DNA of 64,000 nt from JACKAL01 sp964400355 (GCA_964400355.1 CAYNTO010000001.1:1-64000); one strand, 5' to 3'; positions 7,774 to 17,148 are shown, counted from the stretch's first letter. A program made the numbers and translations. Notes: a model not told the origin generated them from the sequence alone.

Positions 7774-8856
7774 CTATGGACTAACGCGCTGGCCACTTTG
7801 TGATGGGGCCACTTTGTTTTGCTTACGCTTTTGTAAATCGCGCCAAGACTTACCCTCGCGGGCCTTGGCGTTGAGCTGAAACTGACTTACCGCTTTAGCG
7901 TGATCGCGGTACTCGGTCGTAAACACGTGAGTGCCATCATTGCGGCTCACAAAGAACAAATATTCCGATGTCGCGGGACTGATGGCCGCCGCTAACGCCT
8001 CGTAGCCCGGATTGGAGATGGGGCCTGGCGGAAGCCCTTTTACACGATACGTATTGTACGGGTGCATGAACATCAGATCATCTCTAGAAATTCGAATTTC
8101 ATAGAGTCCCGTCTCCAGGTATTTGGCATATATCACTGTGGGGTCGGTTTGCAGCTTCATTTGTTTTTGCAAACGATTGTGAAATACCGATGAAATCAAT
8201 GGGCGCTCTTCTTCTGCACCCGTTTCTTTTTCGATGATTGAGGCGAGTGTTACTATTTTGTGTCGAGTCCATCCCGGAGGTATTACCAGACGCGCCGTTT
8301 TGTCTTTAAAGCGCTGCACTAGTTTCCGTGCGATCACTTTTGGACCATCGACTTTGGTAAAAAAATAGGTATCTGGGAATAAATAGCCCTCCAACGAGGG
8401 AAGACGCTCACCCAATACAGATAAAATGAACTGCTTGTCATGAACGACTTTTAAAAATGCGGCAGCCGTGCACAACTTTACCTCTTCGAGACGCTGAGCC
8501 ACCTCTAAAATATTTGAACCCTCTGGAATACCAACGCGATAGCCGAGAGACTTGCCGCTTTTCAAAATCAAGAATAGTTGATTCATGGTTGTGCCGATGG
8601 GAATGCCATACTCGCCAGTGCGTATCGCAGTATGGTGCTTGAACAAACGGCCCCAAATCAGAAACTCATCGACAGAGGAAATGATTTCCTTGTCGTACAA
8701 ATCATTCCCGATGGCGCGTAAAGAATCGCCAGCTTTAACGCTAATAATCCGATACGCCGGAAGCGGGAGAGGTTTTTGAAAATACTGGTACCCCAGCCAG
8801 GACACCAAGCTCATTGCAAGCACTGCGAATAGTAAAACGTACTTTAATGCTCTCAC
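7774..8856 (-). CDS. mltG: Endolytic murein transglycosylase MltG
   Basis: Inner-membrane lytic transglycosylase that cleaves nascent glycan strands and is thought to set their length. This 360-residue protein has one N-terminal membrane helix (residues 5-25), a LysM-like subdomain (ISVKAGDSLRAIGNDLY) and the YceG catalytic domain with LASIIEKETG near residue 205, which carries the catalytic Glu, and LQTDPTVIYA. It starts at GTG immediately after the TAA of astD, so it is the last gene of the ornithine-succinyl operon. That placement is odd because no biochemical link is known. Confidence 0.92.
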   Translation of the reverse strand: MRALKYVLLFAVLAMSLVSWLGYQYFQKPLPLPAYRIISVKAGDSLRAIGNDLYDKEIISSVDEFLIWGRLFKHHTAIRTGEYGIPIGTTMNQLFLILKSGKSLGYRVGIPEGSNILEVAQRLEEVKLCTAAAFLKVVHDKQFILSVLGERLPSLEGYLFPDTYFFTKVDGPKVIARKLVQRFKDKTARLVIPPGWTRHKIVTLASIIEKETGAEEERPLISSVFHNRLQKQMKLQTDPTVIYAKYLETGLYEIRISRDDLMFMHPYNTYRVKGLPPGPISNPGYEALAAAISPATSEYLFFVSRNDGTHVFTTEYRDHAKAVSQFQLNAKAREGKSWRDLQKRKQNKVAPSQSGQRVSP

Positions 8857-10359
8857 TTATGACTCGTACTTCATCCCTGGCAAAACCTTTTTAGCATCGA
8901 ATGCCGTTTCGTCCTCAAGACAAGCTATAGGAATAGTACAATAATAGACGGCAAAAGTGGATGTGGCACGATCATTTCCAGACTTATCCATTCCCCCGAA
9001 AGGCAGTTTTGAACTTGCCCCATTGGTGGTTCTGTTCCAGTTTACCAATCCCGAGCGCGCTTTTGTGAACACTTGCTCATAAGTATCACGCGATTGAGAG
9101 AAAATAGAAGTCACTAAACCATAGCCCGTACTGTTGTTTATATCCATGGCTTGCGCAATATCGTTCACTTTAAATACAGCGACATTAGGCCCAAAAATTT
9201 CGCTCTTTTGATAAACAGACGACGCGCTCGCCTCTTTTACAGCATAAATGCTCGGCGTGACGTAGTAGCCTTTGCGGTCGAGATCGAGCTGTTTACCGCG
9301 CATCACTTTTTCGGCGCCCTCGCGCTGAGCAATTTCTTGGAAGCGCAAGTACGTGTCCAGCGACTTAGCGTTGATGAGCGGCCCCATAAATGGGTTGTCG
9401 GCCCAATAGCCGACCTCTAGTTTTTTTGCCGCTTGATAATATTTATCGAGGAACTGACCATACACTTTTTCATGCACTAAAATTCGACTCGTACATGAGC
9501 AACGTTGACCAGAAGACATAAACCCGCCGATCAGCGATTCGTAAATGGCTTTTTCCATGTTGGCATCGTCCCATATAATCGTGGCATTTTTGCCGCCCAT
9601 CTCTAGAGCGTGAATCTTCCAATACTGATGGATGGTCGCTTGTTTGATTCTTAATCCCACTTCGTAAGAGCCCGTAAACAAAATGCCATCGACATCTTCG
9701 TGCTCCACTAATCTACGACCGGTTTCGCCAGCGCCCTGCACAAGGTTGAACACTCCGGCGGGAAATCCCGCCTTGTCGATGCACTCGGCGTACAGCTGAC
9801 CCGTAGCTGGAGTGAGTTCAGACGGTTTAAACACTACAGTGTTCCCTGTAACAAGAGCCGGGATGATGTGCCCATTGGGAAGATGACCTGGAAAATTAAA
9901 TGGTCCTATGACCGACATCACTCCACGCGGCCGAAAACGAACTTTACCGGTAACACCTGGAAGCGCATCCTTAATTGTGACCTCTTCGATGAGCTTGAGC
10001 GCATGCTCAATCGTGATGGGAATTTTATTGATCATTGCGGTCACTTCGGACTGAGAATCCCAAAGCGGTTTTCCTGTTTCGCGAGCGATACAATCCGCGA
10101 GGCGCTCTTTGTTTTCCTCAAATACCGACTGCAGTTTTTTTACGGCTGCAATACGTGCGGCCATCGGCTGCTGAGACCACTCTACAAAAGCTTTTTTTGC
10201 AGACTCACAGGCTCCATCGACATTGGCATATCGAAATGGGATGTTTATCACGTTCTCAGAGAGATCGGCTGGACTTTTGTTTTCGAAAACTCCATCGCCG
10301 TCTTCCACTGGATGAAATCTTCCATCGAAGTAGTCACCTAAATATTTGATCGTTGCCAT
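8857..10359 (-). CDS. astD: N-succinylglutamate 5-semialdehyde dehydrogenase
   Basis: Oxidises N-succinylglutamate semialdehyde to N-succinylglutamate with NAD(P), the fourth step of the AST route. The 500-residue aldehyde dehydrogenase fold shows LEMGGKNATIIW with the general base Glu, GQRCSCTSR with the catalytic Cys near residue 285, and the FTGSYEVG nucleotide-binding stretch, all as in AstD. A good AAGGAG precedes the ATG. The neighbours are astA upstream (47-base gap) and mltG directly downstream. Slightly longer than the E. coli enzyme but otherwise ordinary. Confidence 0.9.
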   Translation of the reverse strand: MATIKYLGDYFDGRFHPVEDGDGVFENKSPADLSENVINIPFRYANVDGACESAKKAFVEWSQQPMAARIAAVKKLQSVFEENKERLADCIARETGKPLWDSQSEVTAMINKIPITIEHALKLIEEVTIKDALPGVTGKVRFRPRGVMSVIGPFNFPGHLPNGHIIPALVTGNTVVFKPSELTPATGQLYAECIDKAGFPAGVFNLVQGAGETGRRLVEHEDVDGILFTGSYEVGLRIKQATIHQYWKIHALEMGGKNATIIWDDANMEKAIYESLIGGFMSSGQRCSCTSRILVHEKVYGQFLDKYYQAAKKLEVGYWADNPFMGPLINAKSLDTYLRFQEIAQREGAEKVMRGKQLDLDRKGYYVTPSIYAVKEASASSVYQKSEIFGPNVAVFKVNDIAQAMDINNSTGYGLVTSIFSQSRDTYEQVFTKARSGLVNWNRTTNGASSKLPFGGMDKSGNDRATSTFAVYYCTIPIACLEDETAFDAKKVLPGMKYES

Positions 10360-10406
10360 ACCGAGCTCCTTAAAACTAAGATCCTCATCTCGTAATCCGC
10401 ACTCAA

Positions 10407-11417
10407 CTAAATAACCGCGCTAAATACTTTTTTACCCACCATGTCTTTAAGATAGGGCTGTCCCGAAGAATTCACGCGCACACTTGCCTTATCAAGCACT
10501 CCATGAGTCTGCGCACATACGAAGCCGTCTTTTGAATTCATTCCGACTAACAATTCCTGGTTGAGCTTTTTATTGTCTTCGACCATAGGCACTTGGGCGC
10601 CATTTTTAATAAGTGTGATATCGCGCAATTTACAGCTGTAATGGGGGCCGCCGTCAAAGGGGTCCACTTCCATGCGGTATTTAAAACCAATCCGCTCTAA
10701 CAGATGGCGCGCACCGCGTGTCTCCTCCCCCACTTCTCCGATGACAACGCGTGCATTGGCCTCGAGCAGACACAAATAGATGTCCCCCTCTGGAAACAAC
10801 GACTTAATAAATCCTTTGTGTTTTTGACTCAACTTATCCGCCTCCAGATAGGACATGCCAGTAAATCGGCGCCCCAGGGCCTCCCAAAATTCACTGCGGC
10901 CTTCGTCGGTCAGTGGCGGCGCAAACTCACACAACACTTCCGATTCAAATTGTTGAGGCATAAGACCCATATAAATGAATCGGCTCAGGCTTAACAAGCG
11001 CCCGAGCTTTTCCGGGCGACGGCGATAACTACGATCCAGCATCAGGCCACCGACCTCGGTGGGTCCGTCGGTGCTCTCACCTAAGCGAAGCACATTATGA
11101 ATAAAACCAACGCCAAGATTACTGCTTTGACGCTTTTTTTCTAGAATCTGAAAAAAATAGTGGGGATACTTTGGCGTTCCATGTTTGGCGAGAATCAAGC
11201 TCGTACCGATCACGCGCTTGACGTCCACGTCCTCGAGCACGAATAAATATTCTGCTTCGTCGCGCGGCGCTTTTCCGGCAAAACTCTTCACGCTTTGCTG
11301 AATTTTCTTCTTTAAAACTTTGGGCTCTGCGGGCAAGTTCAAAAGATTGAATTGCTTGGCAAGCGCCATTAAATCCTCGAAATCATCTTCTCTAATATTT
11401 CTTACAATAAAACTCAT
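10407..11417 (-). CDS. astA: Arginine/ornithine N-succinyltransferase (AstA family)
   Basis: A 336-residue AstA-family acyltransferase that moves succinyl from succinyl-CoA to the alpha-amino group of arginine or ornithine. Recognisable stretches are FIVRNIREDDFEDLMALA at the N-terminus, the central LMLDRSYRRRPEKLGRLLSLSRF, ALGRRFTGMSYLEAD and the C-terminal EVDPFDGGPHY. The ATG at 11417 overlaps the TGA of the M20 gene in ATGA, so translation is coupled. Because no astB (succinylarginine dihydrolase) is present in the cluster, ornithine is the more consistent substrate; this is inference. Confidence 0.87.
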   Translation of the reverse strand: MSFIVRNIREDDFEDLMALAKQFNLLNLPAEPKVLKKKIQQSVKSFAGKAPRDEAEYLFVLEDVDVKRVIGTSLILAKHGTPKYPHYFFQILEKKRQSSNLGVGFIHNVLRLGESTDGPTEVGGLMLDRSYRRRPEKLGRLLSLSRFIYMGLMPQQFESEVLCEFAPPLTDEGRSEFWEALGRRFTGMSYLEADKLSQKHKGFIKSLFPEGDIYLCLLEANARVVIGEVGEETRGARHLLERIGFKYRMEVDPFDGGPHYSCKLRDITLIKNGAQVPMVEDNKKLNQELLVGMNSKDGFVCAQTHGVLDKASVRVNSSGQPYLKDMVGKKVFSAVI

Positions 11418-12745
11418 AAACACACTCTCTTAATCATACTCCAATAGAATTCTTCAGCTTTCTTGAGGTCGGTCAGCGACACGTTCTCCTCTGGAGTATG
11501 AGCATTATTCTGTCTCTGACCAGGTCCAAATACAATACACTCAAAGCCAAAACGACTAAACACATTGGCTTCATTGGTTACGGGCTGCGTTTTAAATGCC
11601 ACTGAAGGCATAATTTTTCCCGCCTCGTCTTTACAAATTTGGGCAAATTCACCATTGATTTCGGTGCGAAACGGTTTTTTAACATCTTTTACCCGACAAA
11701 CTGCCTGCTGCTCGTGGCAAGTGCGGATCAAATCATCGATCCAATGGGTGTATTGGCTCTCACGGATGTGAGTCGACCATCGCACTGCTCCCGCCATGTG
11801 AACATGATCCGGATAGCTACGAATGAGGCCGATGTTGATCGTTGGGTGTGGGGGGTCGAATTCCGTGTTGGGATACTTTTTAAATTCGCCCTCAAGCGCT
11901 TTGATTTTTCTGTAAATATTTTTAATCTTGGGCGGTAACTGTGATTGGCTCTGGGCTGAAAGATCAAACTCCAATGACGCCTGAGTTGGAACTGTATTAA
12001 AGGCCGCACCACCGTCAACGTTCAGCAACTCAATTCCGTCGGGCAAGTGTTCCATATATTCCAATAACTTTTCCACAGCATTCTCACCAAGCGCCGGAGC
12101 TGACGAGTGGGCCGCCTTACCGTGGAATACTTTGCTTTGAGTGGTGCCGGTCGGCTCGTCTTCAGCCCACTCATCAATCACGCGCAAAGTATTGGGGATT
12201 ATAATTTCCAAGTGAGTTATGCCCTTACCGGAAAACACCAGTTGCAAATCCGTGGGCTCGCCAATCAAAGCGAAACAGGGCGTGACGGAGCGTGAACGAA
12301 TGGCTTTGAGTGCGCCCTGCATCGAATCTTCTTCACCGTAAGTTCCCAACAAAACAGTTTGATGCGCTTTTGGATTATTTTTTTCCCGTTGAAGCGCATA
12401 CATCTTACATAAGAAATCGAGCTTCACATCGGCCGCTCCGAGACCATAAATGGAGTTGCCACGGATGGATGCCTGGAAAGGATTAAAACCTGTTTTGTTC
12501 CATAGCGCAAAGGAGCCGGGATTCGTGGTATCTAAATGCGTCTGTAAAAGAAGCTTTTTTTTGCCAGAACCTGTTTCGATGCGGATATTGGCCTGGGGAG
12601 TTCCGTGGGAAACTTCTTCTTGCACCGCTACAGAAAGACCCATCCCCTGCGCTAAACCGCGCAGGAACTTCACAGCCTCCACGGTGCCTTGCTCATGTGA
12701 GCTATCCGTTGCAATAAGAGCTTTCGCCGCTTCTAAAAACTCCAA
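11414..12745 (-). CDS. M20-family deacylase (ArgE/DapE-like), putative succinylglutamate desuccinylase
   Basis: A 443-residue zinc amidohydrolase of the M20 (ArgE/DapE/ACY1) family. Metal and catalytic motifs are LLQTHLD (His70, Asp72), the GLGAADVK Asp that bridges two zincs, YGEED with the catalytic Glu, and a late NNAHTPEENV with the last His. Between them lies the typical dimerisation insert. Family members remove acyl groups from N-acyl amino acids. Its place between the aminotransferase and astA suggests it does the final desuccinylation normally done by AstE, an unrelated M14-like enzyme. The start is TTG, three bases after the upstream stop, with AAGGG before it. Confidence 0.82.
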   Translation of the reverse strand: MEFLEAAKALIATDSSHEQGTVEAVKFLRGLAQGMGLSVAVQEEVSHGTPQANIRIETGSGKKKLLLQTHLDTTNPGSFALWNKTGFNPFQASIRGNSIYGLGAADVKLDFLCKMYALQREKNNPKAHQTVLLGTYGEEDSMQGALKAIRSRSVTPCFALIGEPTDLQLVFSGKGITHLEIIIPNTLRVIDEWAEDEPTGTTQSKVFHGKAAHSSAPALGENAVEKLLEYMEHLPDGIELLNVDGGAAFNTVPTQASLEFDLSAQSQSQLPPKIKNIYRKIKALEGEFKKYPNTEFDPPHPTINIGLIRSYPDHVHMAGAVRWSTHIRESQYTHWIDDLIRTCHEQQAVCRVKDVKKPFRTEINGEFAQICKDEAGKIMPSVAFKTQPVTNEANVFSRFGFECIVFGPGQRQNNAHTPEENVSLTDLKKAEEFYWSMIKRVCL

Positions 12746-12748
12746 ACC

Positions 12749-14122
12749 TTAGCCCTTCGCAACCTCGTGAATTGATTTATCGAGAATCTGCATTGCCACT
12801 TCGATTTGCTTATTGGTAATCACCGCCGGCACTAAAAAACGGATGCGCAATGGATCTTTCCCACAGGTGTAGGCCATCAACCCATTAGCAAATAGTACTT
12901 TGATGAGCTTATTGGTTTTATCTTTATCGCCTTTGAACGGTGTGACCGCGATCATCAGGCCAAGGCCATCTGGATCTTCCAGCAAGCCTTTGCAGCTCCC
13001 ATCGCTCAACTTTTGCAGCTGGCCGACAAATTCCTTGTGGATTCTTTGCACTTCGCCGTTGTCGCCAAAATAATTTTTTGGTCCGGTCATCTCTTCGAGT
13101 ATGGCAAGACCTGCCGAAAGGGCCGGCGTGGCTCCTGCAAAGGTTCCTGCAATCAAGCCAGGTTTCGGATTGTATTCCTCGGTGTACAGCGTGGCCGCGA
13201 CCTGAACTGTTTTTGCGATTGTGACAATATCCACATATTCCGCAAAGCCAATTTTTTGAAACGCAAACGCTTCACCCGTGCGCAGAAACGTTTGCACTTC
13301 GTCTGCCCAAATTGCAATGCCGTGCTTACGACACTCCTCGAACAGAGGCTTGTAGTAACTCAACGGTGCGCTACGGTAGCCGCCTTCACCGAGCATTGGC
13401 TCAAAACAAAAGGCGCTGATGTTGCCTTTGTTTTTTTCGATGTGAGCCTTAAATATTTCCAAAGTTTTCTCTGAACTTTTAGGATCAAATTTGTCGTAAT
13501 AAGGAATTCGTAAAATTTCGTTGTACTCCGGTAGGCCCTGTTTGTAGCCCGGATTGTCGGTGAGTTCGGCCATCATAGTGGAGCGGCCAGCAAAGGCGTT
13601 TTCCATGGCAATCACCAGGCGTGCCGGTGATTTTTTCTGACGTGCCATCTTCAGAGCGTTTTCGTTAGCCATAGTTCCGCACGTCGAAAGCCACACATGT
13701 TTGAGGCGGCTGCCTTTGGCCATTTGAATTAATTTTTCACTCAGCGCAAAATATTCTTCCCCGGGCTGTAGGTGACCTTGGTTCACGCACTCTTGGAGTC
13801 CGCCGCGAACCGTGGCCGCTATCACTTTGGGATGTGCATGACCCAACAAATGCACACCAATACCATTGATGAGATCCAGCTTGACGCTACCATCCTGGCA
13901 CTCTACCAGCGCACCATTACCACGGCCGCTGGAAATGAACGGCCAATAGAGCGGACGGCCGCGATAAGACGCAATGGTCTCTAATTTTTTGTTGAAATCC
14001 GCAGCAGTCTCGGGGTTCGGTGGCTTGACCTCAGTGATCTCTGCGTTTTTCGCACCAATTTCTTTTGTTAATTTTTGCACCAAATCTTCGGTGGTTCCTT
14101 GAATCGTCAATTGATTGAGCAC
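12749..14122 (-). CDS. Class III PLP aminotransferase (ornithine/succinylornithine or lysine type)
   Basis: A 457-residue fold-type I, class III aminotransferase. It shows DLINGIGVHLLGHAHPKV, LSTCGTMANENALKMAR (phosphate and aldehyde contact region), FEPMLGEGGYRSAP, IWADEVQTFLRTGEAFAF (Asp that holds the pyridine nitrogen) and TIAKTVQV with the likely PLP lysine. In context it probably removes the delta-amino group of succinylornithine (AstC role); a lysine 6-aminotransferase role cannot be excluded. I chose the GTG at 14122 because GAGGAG lies six bases upstream; a TTG at 14143 and an ATG at 14128 are poorer. First gene of the operon. Confidence 0.82.
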   Translation of the reverse strand: MLNQLTIQGTTEDLVQKLTKEIGAKNAEITEVKPPNPETAADFNKKLETIASYRGRPLYWPFISSGRGNGALVECQDGSVKLDLINGIGVHLLGHAHPKVIAATVRGGLQECVNQGHLQPGEEYFALSEKLIQMAKGSRLKHVWLSTCGTMANENALKMARQKKSPARLVIAMENAFAGRSTMMAELTDNPGYKQGLPEYNEILRIPYYDKFDPKSSEKTLEIFKAHIEKNKGNISAFCFEPMLGEGGYRSAPLSYYKPLFEECRKHGIAIWADEVQTFLRTGEAFAFQKIGFAEYVDIVTIAKTVQVAATLYTEEYNPKPGLIAGTFAGATPALSAGLAILEEMTGPKNYFGDNGEVQRIHKEFVGQLQKLSDGSCKGLLEDPDGLGLMIAVTPFKGDKDKTNKLIKVLFANGLMAYTCGKDPLRIRFLVPAVITNKQIEVAMQILDKSIHEVAKG

Positions 14123-14228
14123 TCGCATCTCCTCATCAGTCAATTACTGCTACCGTTCACTCGCGGAAGCCTTTTTCGCCCGTACTTTTATCTTCCAACA
14201 GGGCGTACATTCATCTAAACTGTCCAGT

Positions 14229-14981
14229 ATGAAGATTTTAACAGGTTCTCTTCTTTTATCACTGACTATATGGTGTAGTCCTGCAATATCGCAGACGGAT
14301 CAGCGCGCCATTTCTCCCACTGAAAAGTTCTCAGTTGCCTTGCAAAAATTTAAGACCAAAGACTATAACGCTAGCCGCACACTGTGGTCGGAATTGCTCG
14401 CACAAAATCCAAACGATCCATCACTTTTATACAATTTGGGATTGGTGGAGGCGAACGACAATCATCCTGAGCGCGCTTATGCCTACTGGCGCAAAGCACT
14501 ATATCTTTCCCCGGGCCATGCCCCCTCACTGGAAGGCATTTCCAGTTTGCAACCAAGTGTGGCGGATTACCCACTTCTACTTTGGATTTACTGGCGAGTG
14601 CCCATTGTAATTTTATGCATTATCGCGTTTGCCCTTTGGTGTCTTTGCGGTGTGCTGATCGTGCGCAATATTCGCCGCTCTAAAAAGGGACAGGAAATTT
14701 CATGGACGAAAACCGCTGTCGTTGGTGTGATCTTTATGGTTTTTGCGGCTCTAGCGGCACATGATTATTGGACGCTCTTTGAGTCCCCCGCTGGCACTCT
14801 GTTGGCCAATACTCCAGCGCTCGCCTCACCCACCAGCGAAGCCCCGTCGGTCTTTGAGTTTCGAGAGGGGGACGATGTGACTGTGCTCCGCAAACAGAAT
14901 GAGTGGCTACAGGTGCAACGGTCAGAAACCGCTGTGGGATGGATCAAAAACAGCGCTCTTTTGCTCCATTCGGGAATATAA
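14229..14981 (+). CDS. TPR and SH3-domain membrane protein (BatE-like)
   Basis: A 250-residue protein with a signal peptide, a TPR region in which residues FKTKDYNASRTLWSELLAQ and LLYNLGLVEANDNHPERAYAYW form two helical repeats, two membrane helices (around LLLWIYWRVPIVILCIIAFA and VVGVIFMVFAALAAHDYW) and a C-terminal bacterial SH3 domain ending in WLQVQRSETAVGWIKNSALL. This order matches BatE proteins, which are usually next to batA/B/C and a MoxR ATPase. None of those is here, so it is an orphan copy and the role is unknown. It is divergent from the aminotransferase operon. Confidence 0.72.
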   Translation: MKILTGSLLLSLTIWCSPAISQTDQRAISPTEKFSVALQKFKTKDYNASRTLWSELLAQNPNDPSLLYNLGLVEANDNHPERAYAYWRKALYLSPGHAPSLEGISSLQPSVADYPLLLWIYWRVPIVILCIIAFALWCLCGVLIVRNIRRSKKGQEISWTKTAVVGVIFMVFAALAAHDYWTLFESPAGTLLANTPALASPTSEAPSVFEFREGDDVTVLRKQNEWLQVQRSETAVGWIKNSALLLHSGI

Positions 14982-15071
14982 TTCACCTCACCGGTGTCCT
15001 CTCTCAATAAAGCCGTTTTCGCGGGGAAGTCCACTTTGACTTTCTGCGCCTAATTTGGCTAAACTGTGCGG

Positions 15072-15818
15072 ATGAAAAAGCTGCTTTGCTCACTTCTTTT
15101 TTGCGCTCTCTTTATGGCCGGCTGTGTGACCGAACCCACTGTGGATATGAACACTCCCGAGGGCATCTACAAGCTCGCCGAATTTTACCGCAAACAAGAT
15201 CGCTTTGAGGAGGCCATTACCCAGTACAAAGCGCTGAGCAACAAACACCCTTATAGCAAGCTCGCTGTGGATGCAGAGCTAAAAGTGGGCGACTGCCACT
15301 ACGAAAAACAAGAATATGCTGAGGCGTTCTCCGCCTACAAAGCGTTTAAAGAGCTGCACCCCAAGCACAGATCGATTGATTACGCCACGTACAGAGCCGC
15401 CGAAAGTTTGCGCGAGCAACTGCCCACCTCCGTTGATCGCGATTTGTCTCAGGCAACAACCGCGATTGGGCTTTACGAAGAACTTTCCGTCAACTATCCC
15501 CAGTCAAAATATGCCAAAGAGTCCAATGACAAAAAATTAAAACTCATTCAAATGCTTGCCGATAAAGAAATTTACATTGCCGATTTCTATTTTAAGCAAG
15601 GCAAGTTTACGAGCGCTCTTAACCGCTACGAAATGTTTTTAACCACGTTCCCTCAAAACATAAAGACTCCTTACGTGTTATTGCGTGCAGCTCAATCCGC
15701 GCGTAAAGCCAGTAATGCGGAAGATAAGATCAAGCTGCATGCTTCACGCCTTAAAAGCGAGTTTCCCAATTCCCCCGAAGCCCAAGATGCAAAAAAGGAC
15801 TTTCCAAATGTTAACTGA
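15072..15818 (+). CDS. bamD: Outer-membrane assembly lipoprotein BamD
   Basis: Lipoprotein partner of BamA in the machine that inserts beta-barrel proteins in the outer membrane. The 248-residue protein starts with a lipoprotein signal (box FMAGC) and continues with TPR units: AEFYRKQDRFEEAITQYKAL, HYEKQEYAEAFSAYKAF and, later, YFKQGKFTSALNRYEMFL, ending in EFPNSPEAQDAKK. Length and repeat order fit BamD (YfiO). ATG at 15072 was chosen over a GTG two codons upstream because the signal peptide then begins MKKLL. The next TPR gene starts inside its last codons. Confidence 0.87.
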   Translation: MKKLLCSLLFCALFMAGCVTEPTVDMNTPEGIYKLAEFYRKQDRFEEAITQYKALSNKHPYSKLAVDAELKVGDCHYEKQEYAEAFSAYKAFKELHPKHRSIDYATYRAAESLREQLPTSVDRDLSQATTAIGLYEELSVNYPQSKYAKESNDKKLKLIQMLADKEIYIADFYFKQGKFTSALNRYEMFLTTFPQNIKTPYVLLRAAQSARKASNAEDKIKLHASRLKSEFPNSPEAQDAKKDFPNVN

Positions 15819-16518
15819 TGAACTCCAGTCACTTTTGAGAACTGCCAAGGAGCATTTTAATAAGGGTCACTACAAGTTAGCCGAACCTCTGTTGTTACAA
15901 CTTGAGAGTGAGGATCTAAAAAGTCCCGACCTCTACTACATGCTGGCGACAATATTTTTTGATCGCGGGCAGCTCAAAAAGGCAATTGCTCTGTTTAGAA
16001 AATCATTGGAAGTGGATCCCACATTTACGGATTCCAGCGTTGGACTCTCTATTATTCTAAACGATCTCGGTCGATACGAAGAGGCCAAACAAATCTTTGA
16101 GACTGCCTACGCCAACATGAAGGCTAAGCAAACCAGCGGTACCGATAAAAACCTCAACGAGAAGTTGGCCTCTAAACATGCCGAACTGGGTAACCTCTAC
16201 ATGATCCATGAAATGTATGCCGAGGCCGAAGAGGATTATACCAAGGCCGCCAAATTGTCTCCTAGTACGGCTGAATACAAAATTCGCCTTGGTGAAATTC
16301 ATCTAAAACTCAAAGAGGGATCTAAGGCTGTCTCCGAATTCGAGGATGCTCTCCGCGATAAATACGCCATCGACACACACATGAAGCTGATCGAAGCCTA
16401 CAGTGAGACCGGACAAAAAGACAAAGCTCTGTTTGAACTCGATAAAGCACAAGTTAAAAACGGCGTCTCTCCTCAAATCGAGGACTGGAGACGGCGTTTA
16501 GATGATTTGCAAATTTAA
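15808..16518 (+). CDS. Tetratricopeptide-repeat protein, cytoplasmic
   Basis: A 236-residue protein made of about six TPR units, such as YYMLATIFFDRGQLKKAIALFRKSLEVDP and AELGNLYMIHEMYAEAEEDYTKAAKLSP, without a signal peptide or membrane segment. The ATG at 15808 lies 11 bases before the bamD stop and has AAGGA upstream, so the two are translationally coupled. TPR arrays bind other proteins; the partner is unknown, and the position between bamD and hpt gives no firm clue. The repeats are well kept, so it appears functional. Confidence 0.8.
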   Translation: MLTDELQSLLRTAKEHFNKGHYKLAEPLLLQLESEDLKSPDLYYMLATIFFDRGQLKKAIALFRKSLEVDPTFTDSSVGLSIILNDLGRYEEAKQIFETAYANMKAKQTSGTDKNLNEKLASKHAELGNLYMIHEMYAEAEEDYTKAAKLSPSTAEYKIRLGEIHLKLKEGSKAVSEFEDALRDKYAIDTHMKLIEAYSETGQKDKALFELDKAQVKNGVSPQIEDWRRRLDDLQI

Positions 16519-16535
16519 ATATCCTGGGGGAATTT

Positions 16536-17054
16536 ATGGCACAAATGCGCGATAACATGACAGCTCTGATTTCCGAAGAAAAAGTTCAGGAGATGGTAGT
16601 GCGTCTGGCGAAAGAAATCGAGATCGACTACCACGGCAAAGAGGTCATTTTTGTGTGCCCACTTAAGGGTTCCATCTTTTTTATTGCGGACCTCATGCGC
16701 AATATCAACCTGCCACAGAAAGTAGATTTTGTTTATTTAAAATCCTCCGAAAAAGGTGGCGCTATCTCTATGTTAAAAGACGTCACCATCAACATCCGCG
16801 ACAAACATGTAATAATCGTCGAGGAGATCATAGACAATGGGCGCACCCTTTTGTTTTTAAAAAATCGCTTGCTCTCCGCCGAACCGGCATCTCTTAAAAT
16901 CATGACTCTTTTAGACAAGCCCGCACGCCGTGAAATGCCAATCAAACCTGATTACACAGGCGTTACGATCAATGATCGCTACGTGGTCGGTTACGGCATG
17001 GATTCGGATGAACTCGGACGCAACTACAAAGGCATATACTCGTTTAAAATGTAA
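16536..17054 (+). CDS. hpt: Hypoxanthine phosphoribosyltransferase
   Basis: Purine-salvage enzyme joining hypoxanthine or guanine to PRPP. The 172-residue type I PRTase fold has CPLKGSIFF (PRPP loop I region), VDFVYLKSSEKGG and the PRPP motif VIIVEEIIDNGRTL, where the usual EDIIDTG is EEIIDNG. The C-terminal GYGMDSDELGRNYKGIY is diagnostic for HPRT rather than other PRTases. It follows the TPR gene by 17 bases and probably belongs to the bamD transcript. Salvage of purines would suit a bacterium that consumes prey nucleotides, which is inference from lineage only. Confidence 0.92.
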   Translation: MAQMRDNMTALISEEKVQEMVVRLAKEIEIDYHGKEVIFVCPLKGSIFFIADLMRNINLPQKVDFVYLKSSEKGGAISMLKDVTINIRDKHVIIVEEIIDNGRTLLFLKNRLLSAEPASLKIMTLLDKPARREMPIKPDYTGVTINDRYVVGYGMDSDELGRNYKGIYSFKM

Positions 17055-17057
17055 GTC

Positions 17058-17076
17058 TGCACGTCAATGACGTGCA
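17058..17076. repeat. Nine-base inverted repeat between convergent genes
   Basis: TGCACGTCA and TGACGTGCA face each other with one base between, just after the hpt stop. As RNA it would form a six- or seven-pair hairpin. The plus strand is followed by A's rather than T's, so it is not a standard intrinsic terminator; it may be an mRNA end structure or a protein-binding palindrome. Confidence 0.3.
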
Positions 17077-17148
17077 AAAAATGGACTCGCGAGACCACCA
17101 CGCACACGATCCAACCACTCATTCACGCACATGTAAGTGATTTTTGGA

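Noticed and set aside
13013..13474. 153-codon open frame opposite the aminotransferase
   Set aside because: Fully antisense to a well-supported PLP enzyme; no ribosome site or recognisable domain.
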